In this document: positions 42,207-51,662 of the stretch, piece after piece
Numbering within the stretch: the first letter of the stretch is position 1
Layout: each line of letters opens with the position of its first letter
NCBI RefSeq assembly: GCF_002082565.1
Contig: NZ_CP020562.1
Coordinates: 3,162,001-3,226,000, forward strand
DNA length: 64,000 nt
Reading direction: 5' to 3'
Origin: Halomonas sp. GT
GTDB taxonomy: Bacteria > Pseudomonadota > Gammaproteobacteria > Pseudomonadales > Halomonadaceae
Notes under the pieces: model-generated
Told to the model about the DNA's origin: nothing
What the model saw: the letters and a program-made list of their open reading frames with translations, nothing else
Databases searched by the model: none
Translations under genes and position numbers: made by a program

Positions 42207-43307
42207 ATGACTGAACTAGCGATACATGCTGCCGATCGAGATATCGCTGACGACCTGTGCGAACAGGTGCGCAGCGCCTATGCCGACCGCACGCCACTGC
42301 GCATAGTAGGTGGCGATACTCGCGCTTTTTACGGCCGACCGGTAGAAGGCCAGGCCCTCAACATGACGGCCCATAGCGGTATTGTCTCTTATGACCCAGT
42401 AGAGCTTGTGGTTACTGTTCGTGCTGGTACGCGTTTAAGCGAACTCAACGCAGCTCTAGCCGAAAAAAATCAAATGTTAGCCTTTGAGCCACCAGCATTC
42501 AGCGATGCCAGCACCATTGGCGGTGCCGTTGCCACCGGCATGTCCGGTCCACGCCGCCCATGGGCTGGCGCAGCGAGGGATTTTGTCTTAGGCACACGTG
42601 TGATCACCCAAGAAGGCAAGCTATTGCGTTTTGGCGGTGAAGTTATGAAAAACGTCGCCGGATACGACCTCTCACGCTTGATGGCAGGCGCTCAGGGGAC
42701 GCTAGGTGTGCTCGCTGATATCTCGTTTAAAGTACTTCCCATCCCCACCGCCAGCCACAGCCTACGCCTAAGCATCGGCATCGATGATGCATTGGATAAA
42801 CTCGCCGAACTAGGGCGTCAACCGCTGCCTATTACCGCCGCCGGATGGCACGCAGGCGAGCTATTTGTTCGTTTAGAAGGCGGTGCAAGTTCCGTTAATG
42901 CGACCAGGGCACGTCTAGGTGGCGAGTCACTTTCCAGCGATTTCTGGCAGCAATTGCGCGACCACCAGCATCCTTTCTTCAGCGTGAATGAAGGACAGGC
43001 ACTGTGGCGCTTATCATTACCCCCCAATACGTCACCGTTAGCCTTGGATATACCTCAAAGCGATATCTTCTATGACTGGGGTGGCAGCCAGCGGTGGATA
43101 AAAACCAGCGCAGCAGCAGACACGTTACGCACGGCTTGCCAGCAGGCTGGTGGTCATGCCACCTGCTTTACCCCCTACGCCCAAGGCGGAGCAGAGTCAC
43201 CGTTCACTCCGCTCACCCCCGTGGTCGAAAAGTATCATCGCAACCTGAAGGCCGAGTTGGATGCCTACGGCATTTTCAACCCAGGCCGTCTTTATGCGGC
43301 GTTTTAA
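42207..43307 (+). CDS. glcE: Glycolate oxidase subunit GlcE
   Basis: A 366-residue FAD-binding subunit. The N-terminal half carries the FAD_binding_4 fold (RIVGGDTRAFYGRPVEGQAL, STIGGAVATGMSGPRRPWAG, VMKNVAGYDLSRLMAGAQGT). The C-terminus ends in the conserved GIFNPGRLYAAF. The AGGAATCACC sequence before the ATG is an acceptable ribosome-binding site. It forms the glycolate oxidase complex with GlcD and GlcF. Confidence 0.95.
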   Translation: MTELAIHAADRDIADDLCEQVRSAYADRTPLRIVGGDTRAFYGRPVEGQALNMTAHSGIVSYDPVELVVTVRAGTRLSELNAALAEKNQMLAFEPPAFSDASTIGGAVATGMSGPRRPWAGAARDFVLGTRVITQEGKLLRFGGEVMKNVAGYDLSRLMAGAQGTLGVLADISFKVLPIPTASHSLRLSIGIDDALDKLAELGRQPLPITAAGWHAGELFVRLEGGASSVNATRARLGGESLSSDFWQQLRDHQHPFFSVNEGQALWRLSLPPNTSPLALDIPQSDIFYDWGGSQRWIKTSAAADTLRTACQQAGGHATCFTPYAQGGAESPFTPLTPVVEKYHRNLKAELDAYGIFNPGRLYAAF

Positions 43308-43321
43308 CCAGGAGAGCAGAC

Positions 43322-44554
43322 ATGCAGACGCACTTTACCGATGCTGATCGCCAAAAACCGCATATTCAGGAGGCCGAGCGTATTTTGCGCACCTGCGTAC
43401 ACTGCGGCTTTTGTAATGCCACCTGCCCCACCTATCAACTGCTAGGCGATGAGCGGGACGGGCCACGCGGGCGCATCTATTTAATGAAAGAGCTGCTGGA
43501 AAGCCGCGATGACGATGATCAGGTCACCGAAGAGACACGCCTGCATTTAGACCGCTGTTTGACCTGTCGCAATTGTGAAACCACCTGCCCTTCAGGCGTG
43601 GAATATCACAAACTTTTGGATATCGGTCGTGCAGAAATTGACCGCCGGGTTCCTCGCCCCATGGCCGAACGCGCCCAACGCTATGCGCTGCGTAAGATGC
43701 TGGTAGACCCTAAGCGCTTCAAAGCACTTCTGTCCTTAGGGCAAACTTTCAAACCCCTGGTGCCTGGCAAGCTACGCAGTAAGATGCCACCGACACCAGT
43801 CGACGCAGGCCAACGCCCGGATAGCCAACGCCATTCTCGCAAGGTGCTAATATTAGAAGGGTGCGTTCAACCAGGCCTATCGCCAAACACCAATGCAGCG
43901 ACCGCTCGACTGCTAGACCGTCTTGGGATTAGCGTGACGCCCATCAGCGAAGCAGGCTGCTGTGGAGCCATTGATTTCCACCTGAATGCCCAGGACGATG
44001 GTCGCACTCGCATGCGTGCCAATATCGATGCATGGTGGCCACAGATAGAACAAGGGGCCGAAGCCATTGTTCAAACGGCCAGCGGCTGCGGCGCCTTTGT
44101 TAAAGAGTATGGTGACATGCTCAAAGACGACCCGGCCTATGCCGAGAAAGCGCAAAAAGTCAGCTCACTGACGAAAGATATTGTCGAAATCCTGCGTGAT
44201 GAGCCAGTAGAAAAGTTACAGCTTAAAGAGCATCAACGTCTCGCATTTCACTGCCCCTGCACACTGCAACACGCCCAGAAGCTCAATGGTGCAGTTGAAG
44301 GCGTGCTCAGCAAGTTAGGCTTTTCGTTAACACCAGTGAAAGATGCCCATCTATGCTGCGGCTCAGCAGGCACTTACTCGGTCACCCAGCCAGCGCTTGC
44401 CACACAGTTGCGCGATAATAAGCTCAATGCGCTGGAAGCTAGCAATCCAGAGGTTATCGTCACTGCCAATATTGGCTGCCAAACCCACCTTGCTAGCGCT
44501 AATCGCACCCCGGTACGGCACTGGGTGGAAGTGGTTGATGCTGCCCTGGTATAA
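43322..44554 (+). CDS. glcF: Glycolate oxidase iron-sulfur subunit GlcF
   Basis: A 410-residue protein with two ferredoxin-type [4Fe-4S] motifs: Cys25/28/31/35 (CVHCGFCNATCP) and Cys79/82/85/89 (CLTCRNCETTCP). Two CCG domains follow (SEAGCCGAIDFHL near 215-227; DAHLCCGSAG near 342-351). The ATG at 43322 follows CAGGAG by eight bases; a longer frame overlapping glcE would add 76 unrelated residues. It carries electrons from the flavin subunits to the quinone pool at the membrane. Confidence 0.95.
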   Translation: MQTHFTDADRQKPHIQEAERILRTCVHCGFCNATCPTYQLLGDERDGPRGRIYLMKELLESRDDDDQVTEETRLHLDRCLTCRNCETTCPSGVEYHKLLDIGRAEIDRRVPRPMAERAQRYALRKMLVDPKRFKALLSLGQTFKPLVPGKLRSKMPPTPVDAGQRPDSQRHSRKVLILEGCVQPGLSPNTNAATARLLDRLGISVTPISEAGCCGAIDFHLNAQDDGRTRMRANIDAWWPQIEQGAEAIVQTASGCGAFVKEYGDMLKDDPAYAEKAQKVSSLTKDIVEILRDEPVEKLQLKEHQRLAFHCPCTLQHAQKLNGAVEGVLSKLGFSLTPVKDAHLCCGSAGTYSVTQPALATQLRDNKLNALEASNPEVIVTANIGCQTHLASANRTPVRHWVEVVDAALV

Positions 44555-44640
44555 ACACTAATTCACTTTGCCGCGCCAATATGCTTTTACCAGCAAATAC
44601 GGCGCGGCACTTTACTCCCCTTGATGAAAAGGAAAGTTTG

Positions 44641-45042
44641 ATGCAAACCAAAGCTGTTCTCGGCCAAGCCGATGTCATTCAGGTACTAGACGCTGCTCAA
44701 AAAGAAGCCGATAACAACGGATGGCCAGTTACCATTGCCATAACGGATGATGGCGGACACTTGCTCGCTCTGCGACGCTTAGATAATGCTGCGCCGTTCA
44801 GTGCAGATGTGGCTACCCAAAAGGCACGCAGTGCAGCGTTAGGCCGCAAAGAAACACACGTTTTTGAAGAGATGATTAACGGCGGCCGCACCGCATTTTT
44901 GTCTGCTCCACTACAGGGTCTACTATCTGGTGGCGTTCCTATCATCGTAGACGGCAACGTAGTGGGCGCTATCGGCATCTCAGGCGTAAAGCCTGACCAG
45001 GATGTACAGATTGCCAAAGCAGGTGTAAGCGCTATCGCCTAA
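44641..45042 (+). CDS. glcG: GlcG/HbpS-like (DUF336) protein
   Basis: A 133-residue protein of the GlcG/HbpS family. The ATG at 44641 follows AAAAGGAAAG; an upstream start would add 20 residues. The family pattern is ALRRLDNAAPFSADVATQKA (about 41-60), HVFEEMINGGRTAFLS, and GGVPIIVDGNVVGAIGISGV near the end. GlcG is encoded in many glycolate operons, but its role is not established; relatives bind haem or cofactors. It is the last gene of the glc operon, followed by a terminator. Confidence 0.9.
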   Translation: MQTKAVLGQADVIQVLDAAQKEADNNGWPVTIAITDDGGHLLALRRLDNAAPFSADVATQKARSAALGRKETHVFEEMINGGRTAFLSAPLQGLLSGGVPIIVDGNVVGAIGISGVKPDQDVQIAKAGVSAIA

Positions 45043-45103
45043 TACTACCGTGCAGCTTCATGGCTGCACATAATGGGCCCAAGGTACTAAATTACACGCA
45101 ATA

Positions 45104-45132
45104 AAAAGCCCAGATCAGTGATCTGGGCTTTT
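45104..45132 (+). terminator. Intrinsic terminator of the glc operon
   Basis: A 12-base stem (45104-45115 with 45121-45132), A-rich before and T-rich after, 62 bases past the glcG stop codon and in front of the convergent tRNA array. Confidence 0.88.
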
Positions 45133-45175
45133 CGGAATTCGTTCGACTAAAATATTAAGTCGATGAGCGCTTAAA

Positions 45176-45252
45176 TGGCGGACCGGACGAGACTCGAACT
45201 CGCGACCTCCGGCGTGACAGGCCGGCATTCTAACCGACTGAACTACCGGTCC
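45176..45252 (-). tRNA. tRNA-Asp (GTC)
   Basis: Seventy-seven bases with a paired acceptor stem (GGACCGG with CCGGTCC), encoded CCA, GTTCGAGTC T arm, and anticodon loop CTGTCAC giving GTC. The last gene of the five-gene minus-strand array; the glc terminator faces it. Confidence 0.96.
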
Positions 45253-45330
45253 ACTTTAAGTCACTTACTTCAAACCATAAAACTAACCATTTTAAAGCGG
45301 TTCAGAGGCGCTTATAAACATTAAGTTAAA

Positions 45331-45406
45331 TGGTGGGTGGTACTGGGTTCGAACCAGTGACCCCCAGCTTGTAAGGCTGGTGCTCTCCCAACTGAGCTAA
45401 CCACCC
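45331..45406 (-). tRNA. tRNA-Val (TAC)
   Basis: Seventy-six bases with acceptor stem GGGTGGT/ACCACCC, encoded CCA, GTTCGAACC T arm, and anticodon loop CTTACAA giving TAC. Confidence 0.96.
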
Positions 45407-45457
45407 AGGGCATTGAAAGCAATAAGCTTTGCAATGGTAAAACTAAAAAAGCTATCG

Positions 45458-45534
45458 TGGCGGACCGGACGAGACTCGAACTCGCGACCTCCGGCGTGAC
45501 AGGCCGGCATTCTAACCGACTGAACTACCGGTCC
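45458..45534 (-). tRNA. tRNA-Asp (GTC)
   Basis: Seventy-seven bases, identical to the copy at 45176-45252 over the mature sequence as far as I can read, with anticodon GTC and encoded CCA. Confidence 0.96.
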
Positions 45535-45570
45535 GAATAGCGATAACTTTCATGCGGTAATAATTGATGA

Positions 45571-45647
45571 TGGCGGACCGGACGAGACTCGAACTCGCGA
45601 CCTCCGGCGTGACAGGCCGGCATTCTAACCAACTGAACTACCGGTCC
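45571..45647 (-). tRNA. tRNA-Asp (GTC), D-loop variant
   Basis: Seventy-seven bases with anticodon GTC and encoded CCA. It differs from the other two Asp copies by one base in the D-arm region (TTGGTTAG instead of TCGGTTAG, minus strand). Confidence 0.95.
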
Positions 45648-45696
45648 ACTAACGCATCAATTGCTACTGCTTCACGTTCCCAAACGACCAAATAAA

Positions 45697-45772
45697 TGGT
45701 GGGTGGTACTGGGTTCGAACCAGTGACCCCCAGCTTGTAAGGCTGGTGCTCTCCCAACTGAGCTAACCACCC
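45697..45772 (-). tRNA. tRNA-Val (TAC)
   Basis: Seventy-six bases, the same sequence as the copy at 45331-45406, with anticodon TAC. It is the first gene of the array in transcription order (Val-Asp-Asp-Val-Asp). Confidence 0.96.
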
Positions 45773-45865
45773 GCTGGTCACGTGGCGCTGCATTCTACAG
45801 GTTATTAGCAAGATGTCAATACGATACGTTTAAATTTTCGATTCAAACCAGCGTATTGCCTTCTA

Positions 45866-46624
45866 TTACACGTACCCTGCTGCACCTACTTGATGAGCGC
45901 GGACGAAGGATGCCGCAAGTATGGCTGCTTCGTCAATCAAAACCTGCTGATTTAACCCAGAAACACGCCTGGGCTTAAAGTCATGATCCCCATTAGCAAG
46001 CCAAACAACATCAATATTAGTAGGAAGGCTGTAGCCTGACACTTCATCCCTGCTGCCAAAGGGGTCTCGTTCACCTTGTAGAATCTGCCCAGGACAACGA
46101 ATAGCAGGAAAATGCTCCAAGCGGGTTTTATCTGGTTTTCTAGGTGGATGGAAAGGATAGCCCGCGACAATAACACCAGGGCCATTCACTTCATTGGATA
46201 GCATTTCACTGGCAAATAAAGTTGCAACACGCCCTCCCATCGACTTACCGCCCACCCACAAGGGCTGATCACTCAAAGGCGCAAGTAGCGCGTACCATGA
46301 GGCAAAATTAGTCACCGTTTGCTTGATGGGAGGCGGCGGACGGCGCTTGCCCTGCTCGTTAATCTGCTGCATGTAGGGAAAATCAATTGCCAGGACCTGT
46401 ATCCCTTGCGCTGCTAACGTCGCGGCAAATTGCCGCATAAATACAGAGCAATGACCCGCCCCAGCACCATGAGCAAGCAGTATTCGGCCAACCTTAGGCG
46501 ATCCCAAAACTGAAAGCGGGCCGTGCCCAATCACTATAAACCGCTGTACGGTGGGATTAGCTAACGCATCGTTTAAAGCTGCTGGGTGTATATCGACGAA
46601 TCCAGAATCGGCGTAATACGACAC
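45866..46624 (-). CDS. Alpha/beta hydrolase of the KANL3/Tex30 type
   Basis: A 252-residue cytoplasmic alpha/beta hydrolase. The N-terminal strand ILLAHGAGAGHCS (about 48-60) gives the oxyanion region. The nucleophile elbow is GGKSMGGR (Ser128), and the acid and His are probably Asp187 (QGERDPFG) and His214 (NGDHDFKP). A Pro-rich lid (RRPPPPIKQ, about 94-102) precedes the nucleophile. The family includes dienelactone hydrolase-like enzymes; the substrate is not known. It stands alone between the tRNA array and ccoN, divergent from the latter. Confidence 0.85.
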   Translation of the reverse strand: MSYYADSGFVDIHPAALNDALANPTVQRFIVIGHGPLSVLGSPKVGRILLAHGAGAGHCSVFMRQFAATLAAQGIQVLAIDFPYMQQINEQGKRRPPPPIKQTVTNFASWYALLAPLSDQPLWVGGKSMGGRVATLFASEMLSNEVNGPGVIVAGYPFHPPRKPDKTRLEHFPAIRCPGQILQGERDPFGSRDEVSGYSLPTNIDVVWLANGDHDFKPRRVSGLNQQVLIDEAAILAASFVRAHQVGAAGYV

Positions 46625-46705
46625 GATTAACTCCTAATAATTCAGTGTTACTTCTATTGGCGTGTTCAGCTTAGGGCGTGGCTGCGATAGAATCTCTATC
46701 GGATC

Positions 46706-46719
46706 TTGACCTGCATCAT
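46706..46719 (+). promoter_or_regulatory. FNR/Anr-like box before ccoN
   Basis: TTGACCTGCATCAT matches the FNR/Anr consensus TTGAT-N4-ATCAA at eight of ten positions. It lies 82 bases before the ccoN start. A low-oxygen oxidase under Anr control agrees with the anr gene encoded downstream. Confidence 0.55.
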
Positions 46720-46801
46720 CAAGCGGGTGGCCGCACCCGGGCAAAATGCTAATGCAAAATGCTACGGGTTACCCCCTAACCGCGTTCGATGGGAACATGA
46801 A

Positions 46802-48229
46802 ATGAGCACAGCACTGGAACACCCGACCTACAACTACAAGGTAGTTCGGCAGTTCGCGATCATGACCGTTGTGTGGGGCATTGTAGGTATGACGCTTGGC
46901 GTTATCCTTGCCTCCCAGCTAGTTTGGCCGCAACTGAATCTCGGCTTACCTTGGACAAGCTTCGGACGTCTTCGTCCGTTACACACTAACGCCGTTATCT
47001 TCGCCTTCGGTGGCTCTGCGCTATTTGCGACGTCTTACTATGTCGTACAGCGTACCTGTCAGACTCGCCTGTTCTCTGACAAGCTCGCAGCGTTTACCTT
47101 CTGGGGATGGCAAGCGGTTATTCTCTCTGCGGTGGTGTCTCTGCCGTTGGGCTACACCACTACAAAAGAATACGCAGAGCTCGAATGGCCGATCAACATT
47201 TTGATTGCGGTCGTTTGGATTAGCTACGCTATCGTGTTCTTAATGACGATTAAAAAGCGCACCACTTCCCATATTTACGTGGCGAACTGGTTCTTCGCAG
47301 CGTTTATTATAACCGTCGCGGTGCTGCACATCGTTAATAATGCGGCCATTCCGGTCACCCCCATGTACTCCACCTCAATTTATGCGGGTGCGGTAGATGC
47401 GATGGTGCAGTGGTGGTATGGCCACAATGCGGTCGGCTTCTTCCTAACGGCAGGCTTCCTGGGCATGATGTATTACTTCGTGCCGAAACAGGCAGAACGC
47501 CCGATTTACTCTTATCGCCTCTCAATCGTCCACTTCTGGGCGTTGATTATGATTTACATGTGGGCAGGTCCTCACCACCTGCATTACACAGCGCTGCCTA
47601 ACTGGGCACAATCGCTGGGTATGATCATGTCTATTATTCTTCTTGCGCCATCTTGGGGCGGCATGATTAACGGCATGATGACGTTATCTGGTGCCTGGCA
47701 TAAGCTACGTACCGACCCTACCCTTCGTTTCTTAGTAGTTGCACTCTCGTTTTATGGCATGTCGACCTTCGAAGGGCCGATGATGGCAATTAAGACCGTC
47801 AACGCGCTATCTCACTATACAGACTGGACCATTGGTCACGTACACTCGGGCGCACTCGGTTGGGTAGCAATGATTACCATCGGCTCAATGTACCACCTGA
47901 TCCCACGCTTATTCGGGCGCACCGAAATGCACTCCGTCAATCTAATTGCCGTGCACTTCTGGTTAGCTACTATCGGCACAGTACTATATATCGCCGCCAT
48001 GTGGGTCAACGGCATTATGCAGGGCCTGATGTGGCGCGCGATTAACGCTGACGGCACGCTGATGTATACCTTCGTGGAGTCTGTCGAAGCTAGCGGTCCA
48101 GGCTACTTTGTTCGCTTAATAGGTGGCCTATTCTGGGTCGTAGGCATGCTGATCATGGCATACAACGTTTACATGACCGTCAAACGTCGCGAAACGATTG
48201 GTAGCTATTCCGCGCCACAAGCCGCTTAA
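46802..48229 (+). CDS. ccoN: Cytochrome c oxidase cbb3-type subunit I (CcoN)
   Basis: A 475-residue membrane subunit with 12 helices that holds the haem b and the haem b3-CuB centre where oxygen is reduced. The ATG at 46802 gives the normal N-terminus ([19 protein letters not shown]); a longer frame would add 32 residues. Conserved histidines occur in [46 protein letters not shown], and [16 protein letters not shown]. It has the high oxygen affinity of the C-type oxidases by family, and heads ccoNOQP. Confidence 0.97.
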   Translation: MSTALEHPTYNYKVVRQFAIMTVVWGIVGMTLGVILASQLVWPQLNLGLPWTSFGRLRPLHTNAVIFAFGGSALFATSYYVVQRTCQTRLFSDKLAAFTFWGWQAVILSAVVSLPLGYTTTKEYAELEWPINILIAVVWISYAIVFLMTIKKRTTSHIYVANWFFAAFIITVAVLHIVNNAAIPVTPMYSTSIYAGAVDAMVQWWYGHNAVGFFLTAGFLGMMYYFVPKQAERPIYSYRLSIVHFWALIMIYMWAGPHHLHYTALPNWAQSLGMIMSIILLAPSWGGMINGMMTLSGAWHKLRTDPTLRFLVVALSFYGMSTFEGPMMAIKTVNALSHYTDWTIGHVHSGALGWVAMITIGSMYHLIPRLFGRTEMHSVNLIAVHFWLATIGTVLYIAAMWVNGIMQGLMWRAINADGTLMYTFVESVEASGPGYFVRLIGGLFWVVGMLIMAYNVYMTVKRRETIGSYSAPQAA

Positions 48230-48248
48230 ACCGGGGAAGTTGAGACCA

Positions 48249-48857
48249 ATGAAACACGAGATTGTTGAAAAGAACGTTGGCCTGCTCGCCGTGTTGATCC
48301 TGGTTGCGATCAGCTTTGGCGGCCTGGCCGAAGTGGTGCCACTGTTCTTTCAAAAGCAGACGACCGAGCCGGTTGAGGGTCTTCAACCCCTCACCGCACT
48401 CGAACTGGAAGGACGTGACATTTATCGCCGTGAGGGCTGCGTAGGCTGCCACTCACAGATGGTTCGCCCGTTCCGAGCAGAAACCGAGCGCTATGGCCAC
48501 TACAACGTAGCCGGCGAACAGGTTTATGAGCACAACTTCCTGTGGGGCTCTAAGCGCACTGGGCCGGACCTTGCTCGCGTAGGCGGACGTTATAGCGATG
48601 ATTGGCACCGCGCGCATATGTATAACCCCCGTGACGTAGTACCCGAGTCGGTCATGCCTGCATATCCTTGGCTGTTCGAAAACACCCTGGATGGCGAATC
48701 AACACCGGCAAAAATGCGCGCCCTGCGTCAGCTAGGCGTGCCCTATGACGATGACGATATCGCCACTGCGACAGAAGAGGTTCGCGGCACCCAGGAAATT
48801 ACCGCACTAGTAGCCTACCTGCAGCAGTTAGGAACCGTGCTCGAGGGCACTCGTTAA
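48249..48857 (+). CDS. ccoO: Cytochrome c oxidase cbb3-type subunit II (CcoO)
   Basis: A 202-residue monohaem cytochrome c anchored by one N-terminal helix (about 10-33). The haem motif is CVGCH (in [15 protein letters not shown], about 64-78), and the axial Met lies in [12 protein letters not shown]. The ATG at 48249 leaves 19 bases after ccoN. It passes electrons from CcoP to CcoN. Confidence 0.97.
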   Translation: MKHEIVEKNVGLLAVLILVAISFGGLAEVVPLFFQKQTTEPVEGLQPLTALELEGRDIYRREGCVGCHSQMVRPFRAETERYGHYNVAGEQVYEHNFLWGSKRTGPDLARVGGRYSDDWHRAHMYNPRDVVPESVMPAYPWLFENTLDGESTPAKMRALRQLGVPYDDDDIATATEEVRGTQEITALVAYLQQLGTVLEGTR

Positions 48858-48860
48858 GTT

Positions 48861-49079
48861 ATGGATACGGGAACTTTCCGCGGTCTTATCACGCTGATTT
48901 TGATCGTCGCTTTTATTGGCATCTTTATATGGGCCTACTCAAAGCGACGCAAACCAGACTTCGACGAGGCAGCCAACCTGCCCTTTGCCGATGATGATAA
49001 GCAACCGCCCCGTGATAAGCATACTTCGTCTAAGCACGAAGTGGATTCCCGCCACGACAGGGGAGATAAAAATACATGA
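48861..49079 (+). CDS. ccoQ: Cytochrome c oxidase cbb3-type subunit IV (CcoQ)
   Basis: A 72-residue single-helix protein (LITLILIVAFIGIFIWAYSK, about 9-28) with a charged cytoplasmic tail. It matches CcoQ in size, place and sequence. CcoQ stabilises the oxidase complex in species studied. It starts three bases after ccoO and overlaps ccoP by four bases. Confidence 0.93.
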   Translation: MDTGTFRGLITLILIVAFIGIFIWAYSKRRKPDFDEAANLPFADDDKQPPRDKHTSSKHEVDSRHDRGDKNT

Positions 49080-50005
49080 ATAATTTATGGGGTGACTCCC
49101 TATCCAGCTTCTGGAGCGCCTGGATTATTGTCATCACGCTGGGCACTATCGCACTAAGCGTTTGGATATTATTTGCCAACCGCCGAACCGATAAAACGCC
49201 AGATGCCGATGGGAATGTCGAAACCACTGGCCACGCGGCCGACGGGATAGAAGAGTATGACAATGCGCTGCCCCAGTGGTGGTTTAAGCTATTTGTTCTC
49301 ACTGTTATTTTCGCCTTGGGCTACTTAGTACTTTACCCAGGCTTAGGTAACTATGCTGGCATTTTGGGCTGGTCCCAAGAAGGCCAGTGGGAAGAAGAGG
49401 TTGCTGATGCTGAAGAGCGCTTCACGCCGATTTTTGCTCAGTATCAGGAAATACCTATTCCTGAGCTGGCAAGAGACGCTGAAGCAATGCGAGTAGCAGA
49501 GCGTGTTTACTTGAACAACTGTGCGGTATGCCACGGCTCTAACGCCCAAGGGGGCTACGGCTTCCCAGACTTGACTGATGATGACTGGCTTTATGGCGGC
49601 GAGCCGGAAAACATCATGATGACATTGAATAATGGTCGTAATGGGTTAATGCCTGCTTGGCAACAGTTAGGTGAAAGCAACATTGAGAACCTCACCCAGT
49701 ACGTACTCTCTCTCTCCGATTTGGAGCACGATGCAGAGCGTGCAGCCAGCGGTGAAAGCACGTTCCTTGCGGCTTGTGCCGCGTGCCATACACCGAGTGG
49801 AACAGGCAACATCGCCTTGGGCGCACCTAATCTGACGAATGATATTTGGCTTTATCAAGCACCAGGGCAAAGTGTTGCCGACTCTGTCCGTCAAACGCTG
49901 CGTAACGGTCGTAACGGCCACATGCCAGCGCAAGCGGCCTATATCGGTGAAGAGCGTGTTCACCTAGTGGCAGCCTATGTCTACAGCCTGCGCTTCAACG
50001 ACTAG
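49076..50005 (+). CDS. ccoP: Cytochrome c oxidase cbb3-type subunit III (CcoP)
   Basis: A 309-residue dihaem cytochrome c subunit. It has two N-terminal membrane helices (about 14-36 and 65-85). The two haem sites are CAVCH (near 149-153) and CAACH (near 236-240), with axial Met residues in NGLMPAWQ and NGHMPAQA. It accepts electrons from soluble or membrane cytochromes and passes them to CcoO. A terminator follows at 50041-50065. Confidence 0.97.
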   Translation: MNNLWGDSLSSFWSAWIIVITLGTIALSVWILFANRRTDKTPDADGNVETTGHAADGIEEYDNALPQWWFKLFVLTVIFALGYLVLYPGLGNYAGILGWSQEGQWEEEVADAEERFTPIFAQYQEIPIPELARDAEAMRVAERVYLNNCAVCHGSNAQGGYGFPDLTDDDWLYGGEPENIMMTLNNGRNGLMPAWQQLGESNIENLTQYVLSLSDLEHDAERAASGESTFLAACAACHTPSGTGNIALGAPNLTNDIWLYQAPGQSVADSVRQTLRNGRNGHMPAQAAYIGEERVHLVAAYVYSLRFND

Positions 50006-50040
50006 TTTCTCGCTAGCTGCATAGATCTATAGGTGTATAT

Positions 50041-50065
50041 AGGGTGCGGTTTCATACCGCACCCT
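50041..50065 (+). terminator. Intrinsic terminator after ccoNOQP
   Basis: A perfect 10-base G/C-rich stem (50041-50050 with 50056-50065) with a TTCAT loop followed by TTCTTC, 36 bases past the ccoP stop codon. Confidence 0.8.
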
Positions 50066-50218
50066 TTCTTCATCCATCGCTCATCCAGACACCATCTCTA
50101 TCCGTTACACTATTGTTTAGCGACACGGCATACCGTTGCGTTATCTAGCGTCGTAGGTTTAACGCCACGATATCCATGCTGCCGCCTATTCTTGCCTTAT
50201 TGAGCTGCGATCATCGCC

Positions 50219-51655
50219 ATGGAAAAAATACCTAGCCAAGATATTACGCCGCCACCCGTTGGGCACCACACCCCTGGGGAAAGTACAACTCAGAGCATGT
50301 ATGCTAAGCGCCGACATATTTATGTGCGCGAAATTAAAGGGCTCTTCCAAAAAGTAAGGCGTAGCGCTAACTGGGCGCTTATGTTGGGCTTTTTCCTGCT
50401 TCCATGGCTGAACTGGGGAGACCGCCCAGCCATATGGTTTGACCTTCCAGGTCGAGAGTTTCATATTTTTGCTGCCACATTTTATCCCCAAGAGTTCGTA
50501 TTACTTTCGTGGTTGCTTATTATCTGTGCCTTTGGGCTATTTTTTATTACTGTTTTTGCTGGACGCGTTTGGTGTGGTTATACCTGCCCACAAAGCGTCT
50601 GGACATTCTTGTTTATTTGGCTTGAACACCGCATAGAGGGATCTAGAAACCACCGCATTAAGCTCGATAAGCAGCCAATGAATGCTGACAAAGCATGGAG
50701 GAAAGGAGCTAAACATTCCGCTTGGCTACTGATTTCTTTGGCTACTGGCATCACGTTTGTGGGCTACTTCACTCCTATTCGTACGCTAGTGATGGAACTG
50801 CCTACGCTAGAAGCCCATGGCTGGTCCTATTTTTGGGTTGGCTTCTTTTTAGTGTTTACCTATTTAAATGCAGGTTGGCTACGCGAGCAGGTGTGTATTT
50901 ATATGTGCCCCTATGCGCGTTTCCAATCAGTCATGTTTGATCGCGACACGCTGATTGTGTCGTACGACGAAGCACGCGGCGAGCCAAGAGGTCGACGGAA
51001 GAAATCCCTTAGCCATACACAGGCGAGAGAAGCTGGCTTTGGCGACTGCGTAGACTGCGAATTATGTGTTCAGGTTTGCCCAACAGGTATCGATATTCGT
51101 GATGGGCTACAGTACGAGTGCATTACCTGTGCTGCCTGCATTGATGCCTGTGACAGCGTTATGGACAAAATGGGCTACCCTAGAGGACTTATTCGTTACA
51201 CAACGGAAAACGCGCTAGAAGGCAAGAAAAGCCATATTTTACGACCTCGACTACTAGGCTACTTTGCCGCACTGATTATTATGGTGGTTGCCTTTGCCTG
51301 GGCGGTTAATGACCGTATACCGCTTAGTTTCGACGCTGAACGAGAGCGCACACAGCTCTACCAAATGACCCGAGAAGGGCAAATCAGCAATGTGTACAGC
51401 CTCACAGTACGTAACCTTGATAACGAGCCACACACTTATCAAATCAGTGTGTCAGGCTTACCTAGCTTAACGCTAGATAATACGTCGATTAGCGTACCAG
51501 CAGGCGAGTCACGCATTCAGGTAGTGACCGTTCTCGCAAATCCACAAGACCTGAGCCAACCCAGCCACCCCATTACTTTTGTGCTACAAGCACAACAAGA
51601 TGAGCAAATCCGTCAAGAGCGTGAAGCCCGCTTCTTAGGCAATGCCAGGAGATAA
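50219..51655 (+). CDS. ccoG: Cytochrome c oxidase accessory protein CcoG
   Basis: A 478-residue membrane protein that assists cbb3 oxidase assembly, probably by reducing copper. It has about five helices in the N-terminal half (for example ANWALMLGFFLLPWLNW), the Cys pair in VWCGYTCPQSVW, and two [4Fe-4S] motifs at about 277-310 (CVDCELCVQVCP and CITCAACIDACD). A C-terminal Ig-like domain (FixG C) spans about 375-470. It is the first gene of the ccoGHIS unit; its end overlaps a possible early ccoH start. Confidence 0.95.
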   Translation: MEKIPSQDITPPPVGHHTPGESTTQSMYAKRRHIYVREIKGLFQKVRRSANWALMLGFFLLPWLNWGDRPAIWFDLPGREFHIFAATFYPQEFVLLSWLLIICAFGLFFITVFAGRVWCGYTCPQSVWTFLFIWLEHRIEGSRNHRIKLDKQPMNADKAWRKGAKHSAWLLISLATGITFVGYFTPIRTLVMELPTLEAHGWSYFWVGFFLVFTYLNAGWLREQVCIYMCPYARFQSVMFDRDTLIVSYDEARGEPRGRRKKSLSHTQAREAGFGDCVDCELCVQVCPTGIDIRDGLQYECITCAACIDACDSVMDKMGYPRGLIRYTTENALEGKKSHILRPRLLGYFAALIIMVVAFAWAVNDRIPLSFDAERERTQLYQMTREGQISNVYSLTVRNLDNEPHTYQISVSGLPSLTLDNTSISVPAGESRIQVVTVLANPQDLSQPSHPITFVLQAQQDEQIRQEREARFLGNARR

Positions 51656-51662
51656 ATGCGTT

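Noticed and set aside
43094..43321. N-terminal extension of GlcF overlapping glcE
   Set aside because: The 76 extra residues are out-of-frame readings of glcE and unrelated to GlcF; a good ribosome-binding site precedes 43322.
50194..50210. FNR-like box before ccoG
   Set aside because: TTGAGCTGCGATCA has the second half-site shifted by one base, so it does not fit the consensus spacing.
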